DNA of 64,000 bases from Herbidospora sakaeratensis (GCF_001570525.1 NZ_BBXC01000008.1:1-64000), one strand, 5' to 3'; positions 11,985 through 21,150 are shown, counted from the stretch's first letter. Made by a program: numbers and translations. The notes: generated from the letters alone by a model not told the origin.

Positions 11985-12893
11985 ATGAAGATCCTGGTCG
12001 TGGGGGCAGGAGCGGTCGGCGGATACTTCGGCGGCCGCCTCGTCCAGGCGGGCCGAGACGTCACCTTCCTGGTCCGCCCCAAACGGGCCCGGCTCATCGA
12101 GGCGCGCGGGCTGCGGATCGTCGGCCTGGGCGAGGAGACGACGCTCCATCCGCGCACGCTCCTGGCGAACGAGATCACTTCGGCGTACGACCTGGTTCTC
12201 GTCTCGGTCAAGGCGTCCGCGCTGCGGTCGGCCATGGACGACTTCGCCCCGGCGGTCGGGCCCGGCACGCTCGTCCTGCCGGTGCTCAACGGGATGCGGC
12301 ACGTCGACGAACTCGCCGGGCGGTTCGGCGAGCGGCGGGTGCTCGGCGGGGTCGTCATGGTGAGCACCACCCTCGACGCCGAGGGCGACATCCTCCGGCT
12401 CGCCGACGTGCAGAGCCTCACCTACGGCTCCCGGGCCGGGCCCGCGCCCGACGAACTCGTCGGCGTGCTCGGGGGCGCCGGGTTCGAGACCCGGCTCGCG
12501 GCCGACATCGTCGGCGAGATGTGGGCCAAGTGGGTGTTCATCGCCGCGACCGGCGCGGTGACGTGCCTCATGCGCGCGACGGTCGGGGAGGTCGCGTCCA
12601 CCCCCGGCGGCGTGGAGTTCGCCCGCGCGGTCGTGGCCGAGTGCGCCGCCGTCGCCGAGGCCGCCGGGCATCCGGTGCCGGCCGACTCGCTCGACGCCAC
12701 CCGCCAGACGGTGACCGCGGCCCACTCGTCGCTGACGTCGTCGGCCTACCGCGACCTGATCCTCGACCGGCCGGTCGAGGTCGAGGAGATCTTCGGCGAC
12801 CTGGTGCGGCGCGCGGAGCAGTTCGGCGCCCCGGTCCCGCTGCTCGGCCTGACCACCCTCAACCTCCGCGTCTACCAGAGACGACGCGCATGA
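11985..12893 (+). CDS. Ketopantoate-reductase-family NAD(P)-dependent 2-hydroxyacid dehydrogenase
   Basis: 302 aa. An N-terminal Rossmann motif [11 protein letters not shown] at residues 7-17 and the C-terminal ApbA_C helical domain identify the PanE/ApbA family. The catalytic Lys is visible in EMWAKWV near residue 185 and the conserved Glu in VEVEEIFG near residue 265, but the Asn four residues after the Lys in true ketopantoate reductases is replaced (KWVFI). The same fold is used by D-mandelate dehydrogenases of Enterococcus. Given the mandelate racemase upstream and the FMN hydroxyacid oxidase downstream, interconversion of D-2-hydroxyacids and 2-ketoacids (benzoylformate-like) is more likely than pantothenate synthesis; this is inference. 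The start has no clear ribosome site and sits right behind a perfect inverted repeat. It overlaps the next gene by ATGA. Confidence 0.82.
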   Translation: MKILVVGAGAVGGYFGGRLVQAGRDVTFLVRPKRARLIEARGLRIVGLGEETTLHPRTLLANEITSAYDLVLVSVKASALRSAMDDFAPAVGPGTLVLPVLNGMRHVDELAGRFGERRVLGGVVMVSTTLDAEGDILRLADVQSLTYGSRAGPAPDELVGVLGGAGFETRLAADIVGEMWAKWVFIAATGAVTCLMRATVGEVASTPGGVEFARAVVAECAAVAEAAGHPVPADSLDATRQTVTAAHSSLTSSAYRDLILDRPVEVEEIFGDLVRRAEQFGAPVPLLGLTTLNLRVYQRRRA

Positions 12894-14059
12894 GCGCGCA
12901 GTTCGGCGACTACCAGAACGAGATCTACGCGGGCGGTCTGCGCGGGCTGGTCCCCCCGCTGCCGATGACCTTCGCCGATCTGGAGGCCAGGGCGGAGGCC
13001 GCGCTGCCGCCGTCGGTCTGGTCCTACGTCGCGGGCGGCGCGGGCGACGAGCACACCCAGCGGGCCAACGTCGCGGCCTTCCGCCGCTGGGGGCTGGTCC
13101 CGCGCATGCTGGCCGGCGCCGCACGGCGCGACCTCCATGTCGATCTGTACGGTATGCGGCTGCCCACCCCGGTCTTCCTGGCCCCGATCGGCGTGATCGG
13201 CCTGTGCGCCCAGGACGGCCACGGCGACCTCGCCACCGCACGGGCGGCGGCCCGCACCGGCGTCCCGATGATCGCCTCGACGTTCACCGTCGACCCGCTG
13301 GAAGAGATCGTCCCGGAACTGGATGACACGCCCGGCTTCTTCCAGCTCTACACCCCCGCCGACCGCGACGTCGCCGAGAGCCTGATCCACCGCGCCGAGG
13401 CGGCCGGGTTCCGCGCCCTCGTCGTCACCCTCGACACCTGGGTCACCGGCTGGCGTCCGCGCGACCTGAGCACCGCCAACTTCCCCCAGCTCCGGGGCTC
13501 CTGCCTGGCCAACTACACCAGCGACCCGGTCTTCCGGTCGCGGCTCCCCCGCCCGCCGGAGGACGACCCCCAGGCCGCCACCGCCCACTGGGCGCAGATC
13601 TTCGGCAACTCGCTGACCTGGGACGACCTCCCCTGGCTGCGCTCGGCCACCAGGCTGCCGCTGCTCCTGAAGGGGATCTGTCACCCCGGCGACGCCCGCC
13701 GCGCCGCGGACGCCGGGGTCGACGGGATCTACTGCTCCAACCACGGCGGCCGCCAGGCCAACGGCGGCCTGCCCGCCCTCGACGTCCTGCCCGAGGTGGT
13801 CGAGGCCGCCGGCGGCCTGCCGGTGCTGTTCGACTCGGGCGTGCGCTCGGGGGCCGACGTGGTGAAGGCGCTGGCCCTCGGGGCGACCGCCGTGGGAATC
13901 GGCCGCCCCTACGCCTACGGGCTCGCGCTCGGCGGACCCGACGGGATCGTCCACGTGCTGCGGACGATCCTCGCCGAGGCCGACCTGATCATGGCCGTCG
14001 ACGGCTACCCGTCCGTCGGCGACCTGACGCCGCAGGCCCTGCGGCCGGTCGCGTCATGA
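12890..14059 (+). CDS. FMN-dependent 2-hydroxyacid oxidase/dehydrogenase, lactate 2-monooxygenase-like
   Basis: 389 aa, ATGA-coupled to the preceding reductase. The protein has the (beta/alpha)8 fold signature of the lactate oxidase, glycolate oxidase and mandelate dehydrogenase family: YVAGGAGDE near the N-terminus, a [14 protein letters not shown] segment, a Lys for flavin N1 in LLLKGI, and the catalytic His-Arg motif SNHGGRQ. The long central TLDTW...SNF-like region and the N-terminal FGDYQNEIY block are most like mycobacterial lactate 2-monooxygenase. The expected reaction is oxidation of an L-2-hydroxyacid to the 2-ketoacid, or its oxidative decarboxylation. With the racemase and the D-specific-family reductase it forms a complete set for handling both enantiomers of one hydroxyacid. 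It converges on the secreted-protein gene with a 6-base overlap. Confidence 0.9.
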   Translation: MSAQFGDYQNEIYAGGLRGLVPPLPMTFADLEARAEAALPPSVWSYVAGGAGDEHTQRANVAAFRRWGLVPRMLAGAARRDLHVDLYGMRLPTPVFLAPIGVIGLCAQDGHGDLATARAAARTGVPMIASTFTVDPLEEIVPELDDTPGFFQLYTPADRDVAESLIHRAEAAGFRALVVTLDTWVTGWRPRDLSTANFPQLRGSCLANYTSDPVFRSRLPRPPEDDPQAATAHWAQIFGNSLTWDDLPWLRSATRLPLLLKGICHPGDARRAADAGVDGIYCSNHGGRQANGGLPALDVLPEVVEAAGGLPVLFDSGVRSGADVVKALALGATAVGIGRPYAYGLALGGPDGIVHVLRTILAEADLIMAVDGYPSVGDLTPQALRPVAS

Positions 14060-15364
14060 CACCGCGACGGTGACCTTCCGCCACTCGGTCCACTCGGACA
14101 CGGCCGGGGCCTCCACCGCCTCCGCGCGGACCCGCCAGCGGATCCGCCACCCGTCGGCCAGCGCCCCCTCGGGCAGCGTGACCGCCGACGGCCGCCCCGA
14201 CGGCACGGCCACCGGGTCGAGACCGGCCCAGATCTGGCCGGCGCCCTGCTCCGGCAGGCCGGGGTCGTGCTCGACCTCGAAGCGGGCGCGCATCGTGAGC
14301 CCGTAGGGGTGGGTGACGAAGACGCGCAACGTCGGGGTGAGGCTGGAGGTCACCGCGATGTCGCCCATCTGCAGGGACGGCAGGACCCTCGGCATGAGCA
14401 CGCGGGGAGGGACCTCGTGCACCTCGCCGTACCGCCAGCCCGTCCAGGCGCTGACGTGCCCGCTCGCCGGCGCGTGGCCGCGCCCCCGCCAGCGGATCTG
14501 CCAGCCCTGCTGCAGCACGCCCTCGGGCACCCGGGCGGACGCCGCCTCGCCACCGGTGGCCAGATCGGAGACGGCGGTCCAGATCAGACCCGTGCCCTGG
14601 TCCGGCACGGCCGGGTCGTGCTCGATCTCGAACTCGGCCCGCGCGTCGCCGCCGAGCGGATCGGACTGGCCGCCGGTCAGCAGCGGCGTGCGCGAGGCGA
14701 CCGTGGTGACCCCGGTCCGCACGTGGACCGGCGTGATCTGAATGGTCCGCGTCACGACCACCGTGCCGGTGTCGACCGTGACCGCGAGGACGGGCGGGGC
14801 GAGGTCGGCGCTCTCCCCCGACGCGAAGACCCAGTAGCCGTCCGAGCCGTCGACGGCCAGGCCGTAGTTCTGCGCCCCGGTGGCCCAGGCCCGCACGATG
14901 TCGGTGACCGGCCATTCGAGGAACGCGGGCGGGGTCTCGCAGTCCTCCCCGGCGACGGCCGCGCCGTCGGGCGTCGAGGCGGGCGTGCCGCCCCAGTGCA
15001 GGTCGTAGGGGTCCCAGGGGGTCGTCACCCGGCTCACCTGGACGCCCTCCTGCGCCCCGGGGTGACACGCCGGCGCGGAGTCGACGGCGAGCCGTAACGT
15101 GGCCGAGGTGATGCGGCCCTCCACGGACGGCACGTCGAACTTCAGGTAGGCCCGGCCCCGGCTCCCGTCGGGGAAGGCGCCCACGTAGTGGCGCGGGGCG
15201 TCCGGAGCCCCCGGCCCGTCGCTCGACGCCACGCCGACGTCGTCGATCAAGGCCGCGTCCGTCGTGACGTCGGCGTGGGCGGGGACGGCGGTGAGACCGG
15301 TCGCCACCAGCGTGGCGGTCAGCAGGGAGAGAGCCCTCCGTCGCAGGAGGGACGTGCCAGACAT
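14054..15364 (-). CDS. Secreted protein of the DNRLRE type with two C-terminal repeats (paralogue 1)
   Basis: 436 aa from ATG 15364; an AAGGAG site lies upstream, and the adjacent ATG 15367 is an alternative. The N-terminus is a clear signal peptide (SLLRRR, hydrophobic stretch, cleavage after AHA). The next 170 residues carry the pattern of extracellular DNRLRE domains ([12 protein letters not shown], then a [13 protein letters not shown] block). The C-terminal half contains two repeats of about 100 residues, each with an EHDPxxPxQGxGxIW motif followed by GWxIRWRxRA. Predicted to be exported; no enzyme motif is visible and function is unknown. The neighbouring gene is a tandem paralogue with the same leader and ribosome site, so the pair arose by duplication. 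No obvious link to the biosynthetic genes. Confidence 0.85.
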   Translation of the reverse strand: MSGTSLLRRRALSLLTATLVATGLTAVPAHADVTTDAALIDDVGVASSDGPGAPDAPRHYVGAFPDGSRGRAYLKFDVPSVEGRITSATLRLAVDSAPACHPGAQEGVQVSRVTTPWDPYDLHWGGTPASTPDGAAVAGEDCETPPAFLEWPVTDIVRAWATGAQNYGLAVDGSDGYWVFASGESADLAPPVLAVTVDTGTVVVTRTIQITPVHVRTGVTTVASRTPLLTGGQSDPLGGDARAEFEIEHDPAVPDQGTGLIWTAVSDLATGGEAASARVPEGVLQQGWQIRWRGRGHAPASGHVSAWTGWRYGEVHEVPPRVLMPRVLPSLQMGDIAVTSSLTPTLRVFVTHPYGLTMRARFEVEHDPGLPEQGAGQIWAGLDPVAVPSGRPSAVTLPEGALADGWRIRWRVRAEAVEAPAVSEWTEWRKVTVAVS

Positions 15365-15445
15365 CATCAAGCTCCTTGGGGTGCGGAGATGATCAATCAC
15401 ATCGCACTAACAGAAACCTTGACAATCGGTATTTTCGATCAGTGA

Positions 15446-15492
15446 CGGCCGTCCGGCGGGTGCGCCCCCGTAGGGCACCCGCCCGACGGCCG
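15446..15492 (-). terminator. Intrinsic terminator after the second secreted-protein gene
   Basis: A stem of 8 plus 9 base pairs with one C-C mismatch and an 11-base loop (left arm 15446-15463, right arm 15475-15492) lies eight bases beyond the stop of the gene ending at 15500, on the minus strand. It separates the two tandem paralogues, suggesting they are transcribed independently. Confidence 0.7.
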
Positions 15493-15499
15493 CCGGGTC

Positions 15500-16849
15500 T
15501 CAGTGGTCCTGGCTCAGGTCGACGGTGAAGGTCCGCCACTCCGACTGCGACATGAACGGGCCGGCGTTCGCGCGGACCCGCCAGCGCAGCCGCCAGCCGT
15601 CCTGCAGCAGTCCGGCGGGCACGGTGACCTGCGTCTGCGCGCCCGAGGCGGTGTCGTCGAGACCGGCGCCGTACCAGATGAGCCCGGTCCCCTGGGCCGG
15701 CGCGTCCGGGTCGTGCTCGACCTCGACGGCCACGTGCAGCGGGTCGAGGAACGGGTGGCTCGCGGTGGCGGCGAACGTCGGGGTGAGGCTCGTGGCCACC
15801 GTCACGCCGCCGGACTCGTGGGACGGGGTCAGCTCCGCCCCGGTGATCTCGGGGACGACGCTGGACAGGGTGGCGGACTGCCACGGCGACCAGTCGGAGG
15901 CCGTGCCGGCCGTCACGTTGTGGGCGCGGACCCGCAGGCGGATGCGCCAGCCGTCCTGGAGGAGCCCCGCGGGGACCTGGACCGTCGGCTTGGGGGCGGG
16001 CTGGCTCGAGGTGGCGGTCCAGATCAGGCCGGTGCCCTGGTCGGGCGCGGCGGGGTCGTGCTCGATCTGGAACTCGCCGGCCAGCTGTCCGCCGGCCGGG
16101 TCGCGCACCGTCGTGTAGACCCTGGGCGTCGTGGAGGCCAGCCAGAGGTGGTCGCCGTCCTGGTGGCTCTGTGTGACGTACACCCCACGCGTGGACGGCG
16201 CCGAGGGGACCTCCATGGTGACCGAGAGAAGGGGGACGTCGTCGTTCTCCCTGGAGGAGAGGTACCAGACGCCGTCGTCGGTCGACTCGTCGGGAGACTG
16301 GAGCACCAGGCCGTGGTTCTCCGCGCCGGCCGCCCAGTCGTGGACGAGATCCGTGACCGGCCACTCCGTCTGCCCGGCCGAGACCCCGCAGGGGAGGTCG
16401 GCGAGGGCGGTCACCGCGTCGTCCGGGGTGGAGGCGGGCGTGTTGCCCCAGTGCAGGAAGTCGGCGGCCCAGGGTTCGACGACCCGGCGCACCTCGATCC
16501 CTTCCCTGGCCACCTGCCGGCAGGTCGGCGTCTTGGCGACGGCGATCCGCAACGCGGCCGACCGGATCACGCCCTGCGGCAGCGAGGACAGGTCGAACCG
16601 CAGATAGGCCCGGTGGTCGACGGCCGCGCCCCCGCCGACGAGGAGGAACTGCGAGTCGGGCCGGGCAGGCGAGTCGTGATCGTGGCCGGTGGATACGTGC
16701 ACGTCGTCGACCGGCAGGAGGGTCTTCACGACGACGAGAGCCGGGGTGCCGGCCGCCGCCGGGGCCGGGGCGACGGCCGGCGCGGCCACCGCCAGGGCGG
16801 CCACGAGCAGGGAGAGTGCCCTCCTCCGCAGGAGGGATGGCGCAGACAT
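15500..16849 (-). CDS. Secreted protein of the DNRLRE type with two C-terminal repeats (paralogue 2)
   Basis: 449 aa from ATG 16849 (alternative ATG 16852). It mirrors its downstream neighbour: identical ribosome-site context (CCCAAGGAGCT then GATGATG), a signal peptide with the shared [11 protein letters not shown] segment ending in an Ala-rich cleavage region, a DNRLRE-like domain (HRAYLRFDLSSLP and a WPVTDLVHDWAAG block) and two C-terminal repeats with EHDPxxPxQGTGLIW and LLQDGWRxRxRVRA. Predicted extracellular; no catalytic residues recognised. The upstream 130 bases are AT-rich compared with the genes and probably hold the promoter. The conservation of leader sequence and 5' untranslated region between the paralogues suggests shared regulation. 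Confidence 0.85.
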   Translation of the reverse strand: MSAPSLLRRRALSLLVAALAVAAPAVAPAPAAAGTPALVVVKTLLPVDDVHVSTGHDHDSPARPDSQFLLVGGGAAVDHRAYLRFDLSSLPQGVIRSAALRIAVAKTPTCRQVAREGIEVRRVVEPWAADFLHWGNTPASTPDDAVTALADLPCGVSAGQTEWPVTDLVHDWAAGAENHGLVLQSPDESTDDGVWYLSSRENDDVPLLSVTMEVPSAPSTRGVYVTQSHQDGDHLWLASTTPRVYTTVRDPAGGQLAGEFQIEHDPAAPDQGTGLIWTATSSQPAPKPTVQVPAGLLQDGWRIRLRVRAHNVTAGTASDWSPWQSATLSSVVPEITGAELTPSHESGGVTVATSLTPTFAATASHPFLDPLHVAVEVEHDPDAPAQGTGLIWYGAGLDDTASGAQTQVTVPAGLLQDGWRLRWRVRANAGPFMSQSEWRTFTVDLSQDH

Positions 16850-16978
16850 CATCGAGCTCCTTGGGACGCGGAGATGATCTTTGGCATCGCGCAAGGAACG
16901 TAACAAAATCCCCGAATTATCGAAATATTGACATTTCGGAGAGTAAATGACGAAGGCCCGACAAACCCCGTCTATTAA

Positions 16979-17215
16979 TCAGGCCTTCGCAGGAGCGCGG
17001 GCGACGATCGACAGTACGACCCCGACCACCATCAGCGCCACGTTCGCCCAGATCTCGTAACCGTCGAGAAACGCCGTGCGTTCGACGACGAGACGATTGA
17101 AATGGTCGAACAGGCGGAGCGGAATGGTCGGTTCGCCGGCGATGATCTGGTTGAGCACTCCGGTGAGGCCCTCCAGAACGGCGATGACGCCGATCAGCGC
17201 CAGTAATTTCCGCAT
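16979..17215 (-). CDS. Small two-helix membrane protein (paralogue A)
   Basis: 78 aa. Residues 4-25 and 54-73 are hydrophobic and should span the membrane, with a polar loop containing FNRLVVER and GYEIWAN between them. It is a clear paralogue of the gene just upstream (shared MRKLL start, VLEGxxG, FNRxVVER, GYEIxAN), with one base between the two genes. The fourth codon is TTA. Function unknown. A CGAAGGCC/GGCCTTCG inverted repeat (16951-16989) overlaps its 3' end. The compact pairing suggests a hetero-oligomer or a recent duplication. Confidence 0.75.
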   Translation of the reverse strand: MRKLLALIGVIAVLEGLTGVLNQIIAGEPTIPLRLFDHFNRLVVERTAFLDGYEIWANVALMVVGVVLSIVARAPAKA

Positions 17216-17216
17216 G

Positions 17217-17447
17217 TTATGAATCCTCCAGCCGGGTGGCCGCCACCATCACGACGATCCCGAGCACGGCGAGAATGAGGTTCGCGAAGATCTCGTAGCC
17301 CTGCAGCGCGTCGATGCGCTCGACGACGAAACGGTTGAAGGCATTCAGCACCAGGCCGAAGAAAGGCTGGACGGCGATCTGGTCGATCGTCCCGCTGATG
17401 CCCTCGAGGACCATTAAGAATCCCAGCCCCTGCAGCAATTTACGCAT
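17217..17447 (-). CDS. Small two-helix membrane protein (paralogue B)
   Basis: 76 aa, two predicted membrane segments (about residues 5-27 and 53-70) around a loop with FNRFVVER and GYEIFAN. Paralogue of the following gene, one base away, so the two are co-transcribed. The eleventh codon is TTA (17415-17417), rare in this DNA. No motif for a known family was recognised. It lies immediately upstream of a divergent ABC exporter operon with 325 bases between the starts. Confidence 0.75.
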   Translation of the reverse strand: MRKLLQGLGFLMVLEGISGTIDQIAVQPFFGLVLNAFNRFVVERIDALQGYEIFANLILAVLGIVVMVAATRLEDS

Positions 17448-17772
17448 GCCATCAGCCTAACGAGGAGAACCTCGGCGCGTATCGCCCATCGGGCTGACAT
17501 CACCCGACGGAAGTCGTGCCATCAAGGCGGCGGATCGGCCGAAAGTTGGCGGGGCCAGGCCACCACAGCACCCCGCCATGCGGTATGGCCTGGGCGTTCG
17601 TGACTCCGGCTCATACTTTGGTCGCACCGCGCCGCGGGGAGGCCGACTTCCGTCGGACGGCCCGATCCCCTCGGCCGATGAATTCGAAGGGCCGCGGCTC
17701 CTAGCGTGAAACAAAGGCGGCCAGCGTGTCCGCCTCATTTAATTATCCGCCGGAACGCAGCCAGGAGAACAG
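17448..17772. other. Intergenic region between divergent small-membrane-protein and ABC-exporter operons
   Basis: No credible gene. The first half is GC-rich and featureless. The segment nearest the exporter turns AT-rich (TTTAATTATC at about 17738-17747) and ends in an AGGAG ribosome site (17763-17767) six bases before the GTG at 17773. Promoters for both operons should lie here, but I see no convincing -35/-10 pair. Confidence 0.5.
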
Positions 17773-18564
17773 GTGAAGAACAGGACAGCTGTGCTCGCCG
17801 AGAACACGACCGGTCCGGTCGCCGCTCGCGCCGAAGTCATATCGAAGCGATACGACACCGGCCACGTGTCGGTCACCGCTCTCGACAGCGTTTCGGTGAA
17901 CATCCAGGCGGGCCAGTTCAGTGGAATCATGGGGCCGTCGGGGTCGGGCAAATCCACCCTCATGCACTGCATGGCCGGGCTCGACACCGTCGATTCCGGG
18001 CGGGTTTTCATTGGCGAAGACGACATCACCGATATGTCGGACAAGGAGCTGACGCGCGTCCGCAGGGACCGGATCGGCTTCATCTTCCAGTCGTTCAACC
18101 TGCTGCCGACGCTGACGGCCATGGAGAACATCCTGCTGCCGATGCGGCTGGCCGGCCGCATCCCCGACCAGGACTGGCTCGACGCCGTCATCGAGATCAC
18201 CGGCCTGGGCGAACGCCTCGACCACCGGCCCAACCAGCTCTCCGGCGGGCAGCAGCAGCGGGTGGCGTGCGCGCGGGCGCTCGCGGCCAAGCCGCAGGTG
18301 ATCTTCGCCGACGAGCCGACCGGCAACCTCGACTCGCGGTCGGGGGCCGAGGTGCTGACGTTCCTGCGCGACTCGGTGCGGCAGACCGGCCAGAGCATCG
18401 TCATGGTCACCCACGACCCGACGGCGGCGGCCTACACCGACCACGTGATCTTCCTGGCCGACGGCCGGGTCGTCGACCGCATGGACGACCCGACGGCCGG
18501 CCGGGTGCTGGAGCGGATGGCGGAGTTCGAGCCGGCCGCCAAGCGCGCGGAGGGACGGGCCTGA
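17773..18564 (+). CDS. ABC transporter ATP-binding protein, MacB/LolD type
   Basis: 263 aa, GTG start behind an AGGAG ribosome site. Walker A GPSGSGKST near residue 55, Q-loop FIFQSFNLLP, signature LSGGQQQR, Walker B VIFADEPTGNLDS and switch His in VTHD are all intact, so it should hydrolyse ATP. The DEPTGNLDS form and the FNLLPTLTAMEN segment are typical of the MacB/LolD/FtsE-like class that works with FtsX-type permeases. It is ATGA-coupled to the permease gene, which fixes the pairing. Such exporters often act in self-resistance or export of peptides and macrolides in actinomycete clusters; that role is inferred only from position near the biosynthetic genes. Confidence 0.95.
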   Translation: MKNRTAVLAENTTGPVAARAEVISKRYDTGHVSVTALDSVSVNIQAGQFSGIMGPSGSGKSTLMHCMAGLDTVDSGRVFIGEDDITDMSDKELTRVRRDRIGFIFQSFNLLPTLTAMENILLPMRLAGRIPDQDWLDAVIEITGLGERLDHRPNQLSGGQQQRVACARALAAKPQVIFADEPTGNLDSRSGAEVLTFLRDSVRQTGQSIVMVTHDPTAAAYTDHVIFLADGRVVDRMDDPTAGRVLERMAEFEPAAKRAEGRA

Positions 18565-21098
18565 TGCTGGCGAAACTCGCCCTGCGCAACCTGATGGCGA
18601 ACCGCATCAGGCTCGCGCTCTCGGTGCTCGCCGTCATGCTCGGCGTGTCGTTCGTCGCCGGGACGATGATCTTCCGCGACACCGCCACCCGCAGCCTCGA
18701 CCCCATCTTCTCGGCCCGCACCGAGAGCTCGACCGTGATCGTGCGGGCCCGGCAGGCCGTCACGGGCGAGGGCGCACCCGACGTGACCGTGCCCGAGTCG
18801 GTGCTGGCCGGCCTGCGCACGAAGGTCCCGGGGGCGCAGGAGTTCAAGGGCTACTTCGACGGCTACGCGGTGGTCGTCCGGGCCGACGGCCGGATCGTCG
18901 GCGAGGACCGGACCGGGCACATCGGCGCGGCCTACCTCCAGCGGCCGGGCACCGACGGCCTGAAGCTGCTGTCGGGCCGGGAGCCGTCGGGGCCCGACGA
19001 CGTCGTGGTCGAGGAGCGCACCGCCGCAGAGGGCAACCTGAAGACCGGCGACTCCGTCGAGATCGTGACCAAGCGCACGACCAAACGCATGCGGGTGAGC
19101 GGGGTGTTCCGGCCGGTCAACGACCAGCTCGGACGGGCCGCCACCTACGTGGCCTTCGCCCCCGCGACCGCGCAGGAGTTGCTGACCGGGCCGGGCGCCT
19201 ACTCGGCCGTCTTCGTGCGGCCCCGCGCGGAGGTCTCCCAGGCGCAGTTGCTCCAGCAGGTCGCGGCCGTGCTGCCCGCCGGCTACGAGGCCAAGACGGG
19301 GGCCGACGAGACCCAGGAGGTCAAGGGCCAGCTCGACTCCGTCTTCTCGCTGATCAGCCGGTTCCTGCTGGCGTTCGCCGGGGTGGCGGTGTTCGTCGGC
19401 TCCTTCATGATCTTCAACACGTTCACGATCCTGGTCGTGCAGCGCATCCGCGAACTGGCGCTGCTGCGCGCGGTCGGCGCCGCGCGGTCGCAGGTGACCC
19501 GGATGGTCCTGGGCGAGGCGCTCGGCATCGGGTTCGTCGGCTCGACGCTCGGCGTGCTGGCCGGGGTGGGCCTGTCGTACGTGCTCCGGCTGGGGTTCGA
19601 GCAGTTCGCCGGCGGGGCGCAGGTGCCGCTGCGGACCCCGGTGATCACCCCGGCGACGGTGGCGTGGTCGTACGCGGTCGGCATGGTCGTCACCGTGCTG
19701 GCCGCCTACCTGCCGACCCGCCGGGCGGCGAAGATCCCGCCGGTGGCGGCGCTGCGCCACGACGTGACGCTGACCCGCCGGTCGACCCGGTTCCGCCTCG
19801 TCGCGGGCACGGTCGTCGCGCTGATCGGGGTGCTCGCGATGGGCGGCGGCGTGGCCTCGGGCGAGGCCGACGCGGCGGTCCTGGTCGTGGGCGGCGGGGT
19901 GCTGGTGCTGATCGCGCTGACCATGCTCAGCCCGTTCCTGAGCCGGCCGGTCATCGCGGTGCTCGGCTGGCCGGTCGCCCGGCTCGGCGGCACGGTGGGC
20001 GAGCTGAGCAAGGAGAACGCCCGCCGCGACCCCCGCCGCACCTCCGCGACGGCGGCGGCGATGATGATCGGGCTCACCCTCGTCACGGTCTCGACCGTGG
20101 TGGCCGGGTCGCTGAGCGCCTCGGCCGACGCGAGGGTCAATGGGCAGTTCGCGGCCGACCTGTCGCTGGAGGCGCGCGGCCTCACCGGGTTCGGCCAGGA
20201 GACGGTCGACGCGGTGGCGGCGGTGCCCGGCGTGAGTTCGGTGACGCCGGTGCGCACCGGCGCGATGAAGATCGGGGGTGAGCAGGCGTCCGTCCTGGTC
20301 GCCGACGCGGCGGCGCTGGCCAAGCCGGCCAGCCTGACCCTGGAGTCGGGTGTGCTCCCCGGCCCGGCCGATCTGCTCGTGCAGTCGTCGCTGGCCGCCG
20401 AACGGGGCTGGCGGGCCGGTCAGAACGTCGAGGCGCAGTTCCCCGACCGCTCCACGGCACAGCTGAAGATCGCGGGGGTGTACGCCGACAACGAGGTCGC
20501 CGGGCTGCCGATCATCGTCGGCACCGCCGCCTACCGGGCCCACGCCGACGCGGGCCTGATCCAGCGGGCGTTCGTCGACCTCGACGACGGCTCCGCCGGC
20601 CAGGCGCGGCAGGCCGTGCTCACCGCGCTGCGAGCGCACCCCACGGTGACCGCCAAGGACCGCGAGACGCTGCGGGCCGACGCCCGCCAGGAGATCGACC
20701 AGGTGCTCAACCTGATCGTGGTGCTGCTGGTGTTGTCGATCCTGATCGCCGCGCTGGGCATCGTGAACACGCTGAGCCTGTCGGTGATGGAGCGCTCGCG
20801 CGAGATCGGGCTGCTGCGGGCGGTCGGCATGGGCCGGGGCCAGGTGCGCGGGATGATCGGCTACGAGTCGGTCGTCGTGTCGCTCTTCGGCGCGGTGCTC
20901 GGGCTGCTGCTCGGCGTGGCCATCGGGTGGGCGCTGCAGCGGGTGATGGCCGGCGACGGCATGGAGGTGCTCGACCTGCCGTACGACCGGCTCGGGCTCT
21001 ACCTGCTGAGCGCGGTGCTGATCGGCATCGCGGCGGCCGTCTGGCCGGCCCGGCGCGCGGCCGGGATGAACGTCCTGCGGGCCATCCACGAGCAGTGA
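18564..21098 (+). CDS. ABC transporter permease with two FtsX domains
   Basis: 844 aa from ATG 18564, overlapping the ATPase stop (TGATG); the longer open frame upstream is shadow. Architecture: N-terminal membrane anchor and MacB-like extracytoplasmic domain (residues 1-255), three-helix FtsX domain (about 265-395) with the RELALLRAVGAARSQ coupling helix, a second membrane helix pair and extracytoplasmic domain (about 420-710), and a second FtsX domain ending near residue 840 with REIGLLRAVGMGRGQ. This is the usual plan of actinobacterial single-chain FtsX permeases that use mechanotransmission rather than a classical channel. It probably moves a hydrophobic peptide, lipid or antibiotic. The operon ends at a strong terminator. 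Confidence 0.94.
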   Translation: MLAKLALRNLMANRIRLALSVLAVMLGVSFVAGTMIFRDTATRSLDPIFSARTESSTVIVRARQAVTGEGAPDVTVPESVLAGLRTKVPGAQEFKGYFDGYAVVVRADGRIVGEDRTGHIGAAYLQRPGTDGLKLLSGREPSGPDDVVVEERTAAEGNLKTGDSVEIVTKRTTKRMRVSGVFRPVNDQLGRAATYVAFAPATAQELLTGPGAYSAVFVRPRAEVSQAQLLQQVAAVLPAGYEAKTGADETQEVKGQLDSVFSLISRFLLAFAGVAVFVGSFMIFNTFTILVVQRIRELALLRAVGAARSQVTRMVLGEALGIGFVGSTLGVLAGVGLSYVLRLGFEQFAGGAQVPLRTPVITPATVAWSYAVGMVVTVLAAYLPTRRAAKIPPVAALRHDVTLTRRSTRFRLVAGTVVALIGVLAMGGGVASGEADAAVLVVGGGVLVLIALTMLSPFLSRPVIAVLGWPVARLGGTVGELSKENARRDPRRTSATAAAMMIGLTLVTVSTVVAGSLSASADARVNGQFAADLSLEARGLTGFGQETVDAVAAVPGVSSVTPVRTGAMKIGGEQASVLVADAAALAKPASLTLESGVLPGPADLLVQSSLAAERGWRAGQNVEAQFPDRSTAQLKIAGVYADNEVAGLPIIVGTAAYRAHADAGLIQRAFVDLDDGSAGQARQAVLTALRAHPTVTAKDRETLRADARQEIDQVLNLIVVLLVLSILIAALGIVNTLSLSVMERSREIGLLRAVGMGRGQVRGMIGYESVVVSLFGAVLGLLLGVAIGWALQRVMAGDGMEVLDLPYDRLGLYLLSAVLIGIAAAVWPARRAAGMNVLRAIHEQ

Positions 21099-21100
21099 GA

Positions 21101-21141
21101 GAAGGCTCCGGTCGCGGCGGTGCGCCGCGACCGGAGCCTTC
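21101..21141. terminator. Strong bidirectional intrinsic terminator
   Basis: A perfect 19-bp stem (21101-21119 with 21123-21141) and a three-base loop lie between the convergent permease and LmbU-family genes. It begins two bases after the permease stop and ends nine bases before the LmbU stop, so it can end both transcripts. Confidence 0.9.
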
Positions 21142-21150
21142 GTCTGTCCG

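Noticed and set aside
10855-14059. Hydroxyphenylglycine pathway (HmaS/Hmo/HpgT)
   Set aside because: An FMN hydroxyacid oxidase is present, but there is no 4-hydroxymandelate synthase or HpgT-type aminotransferase, and the racemase is a true mandelate racemase homologue.
16951-16989. CGAAGGCC/GGCCTTCG hairpin as terminator of the small membrane protein genes
   Set aside because: Eight-bp stem with a 23-base loop that overlaps the 3' coding end; too weak to call.
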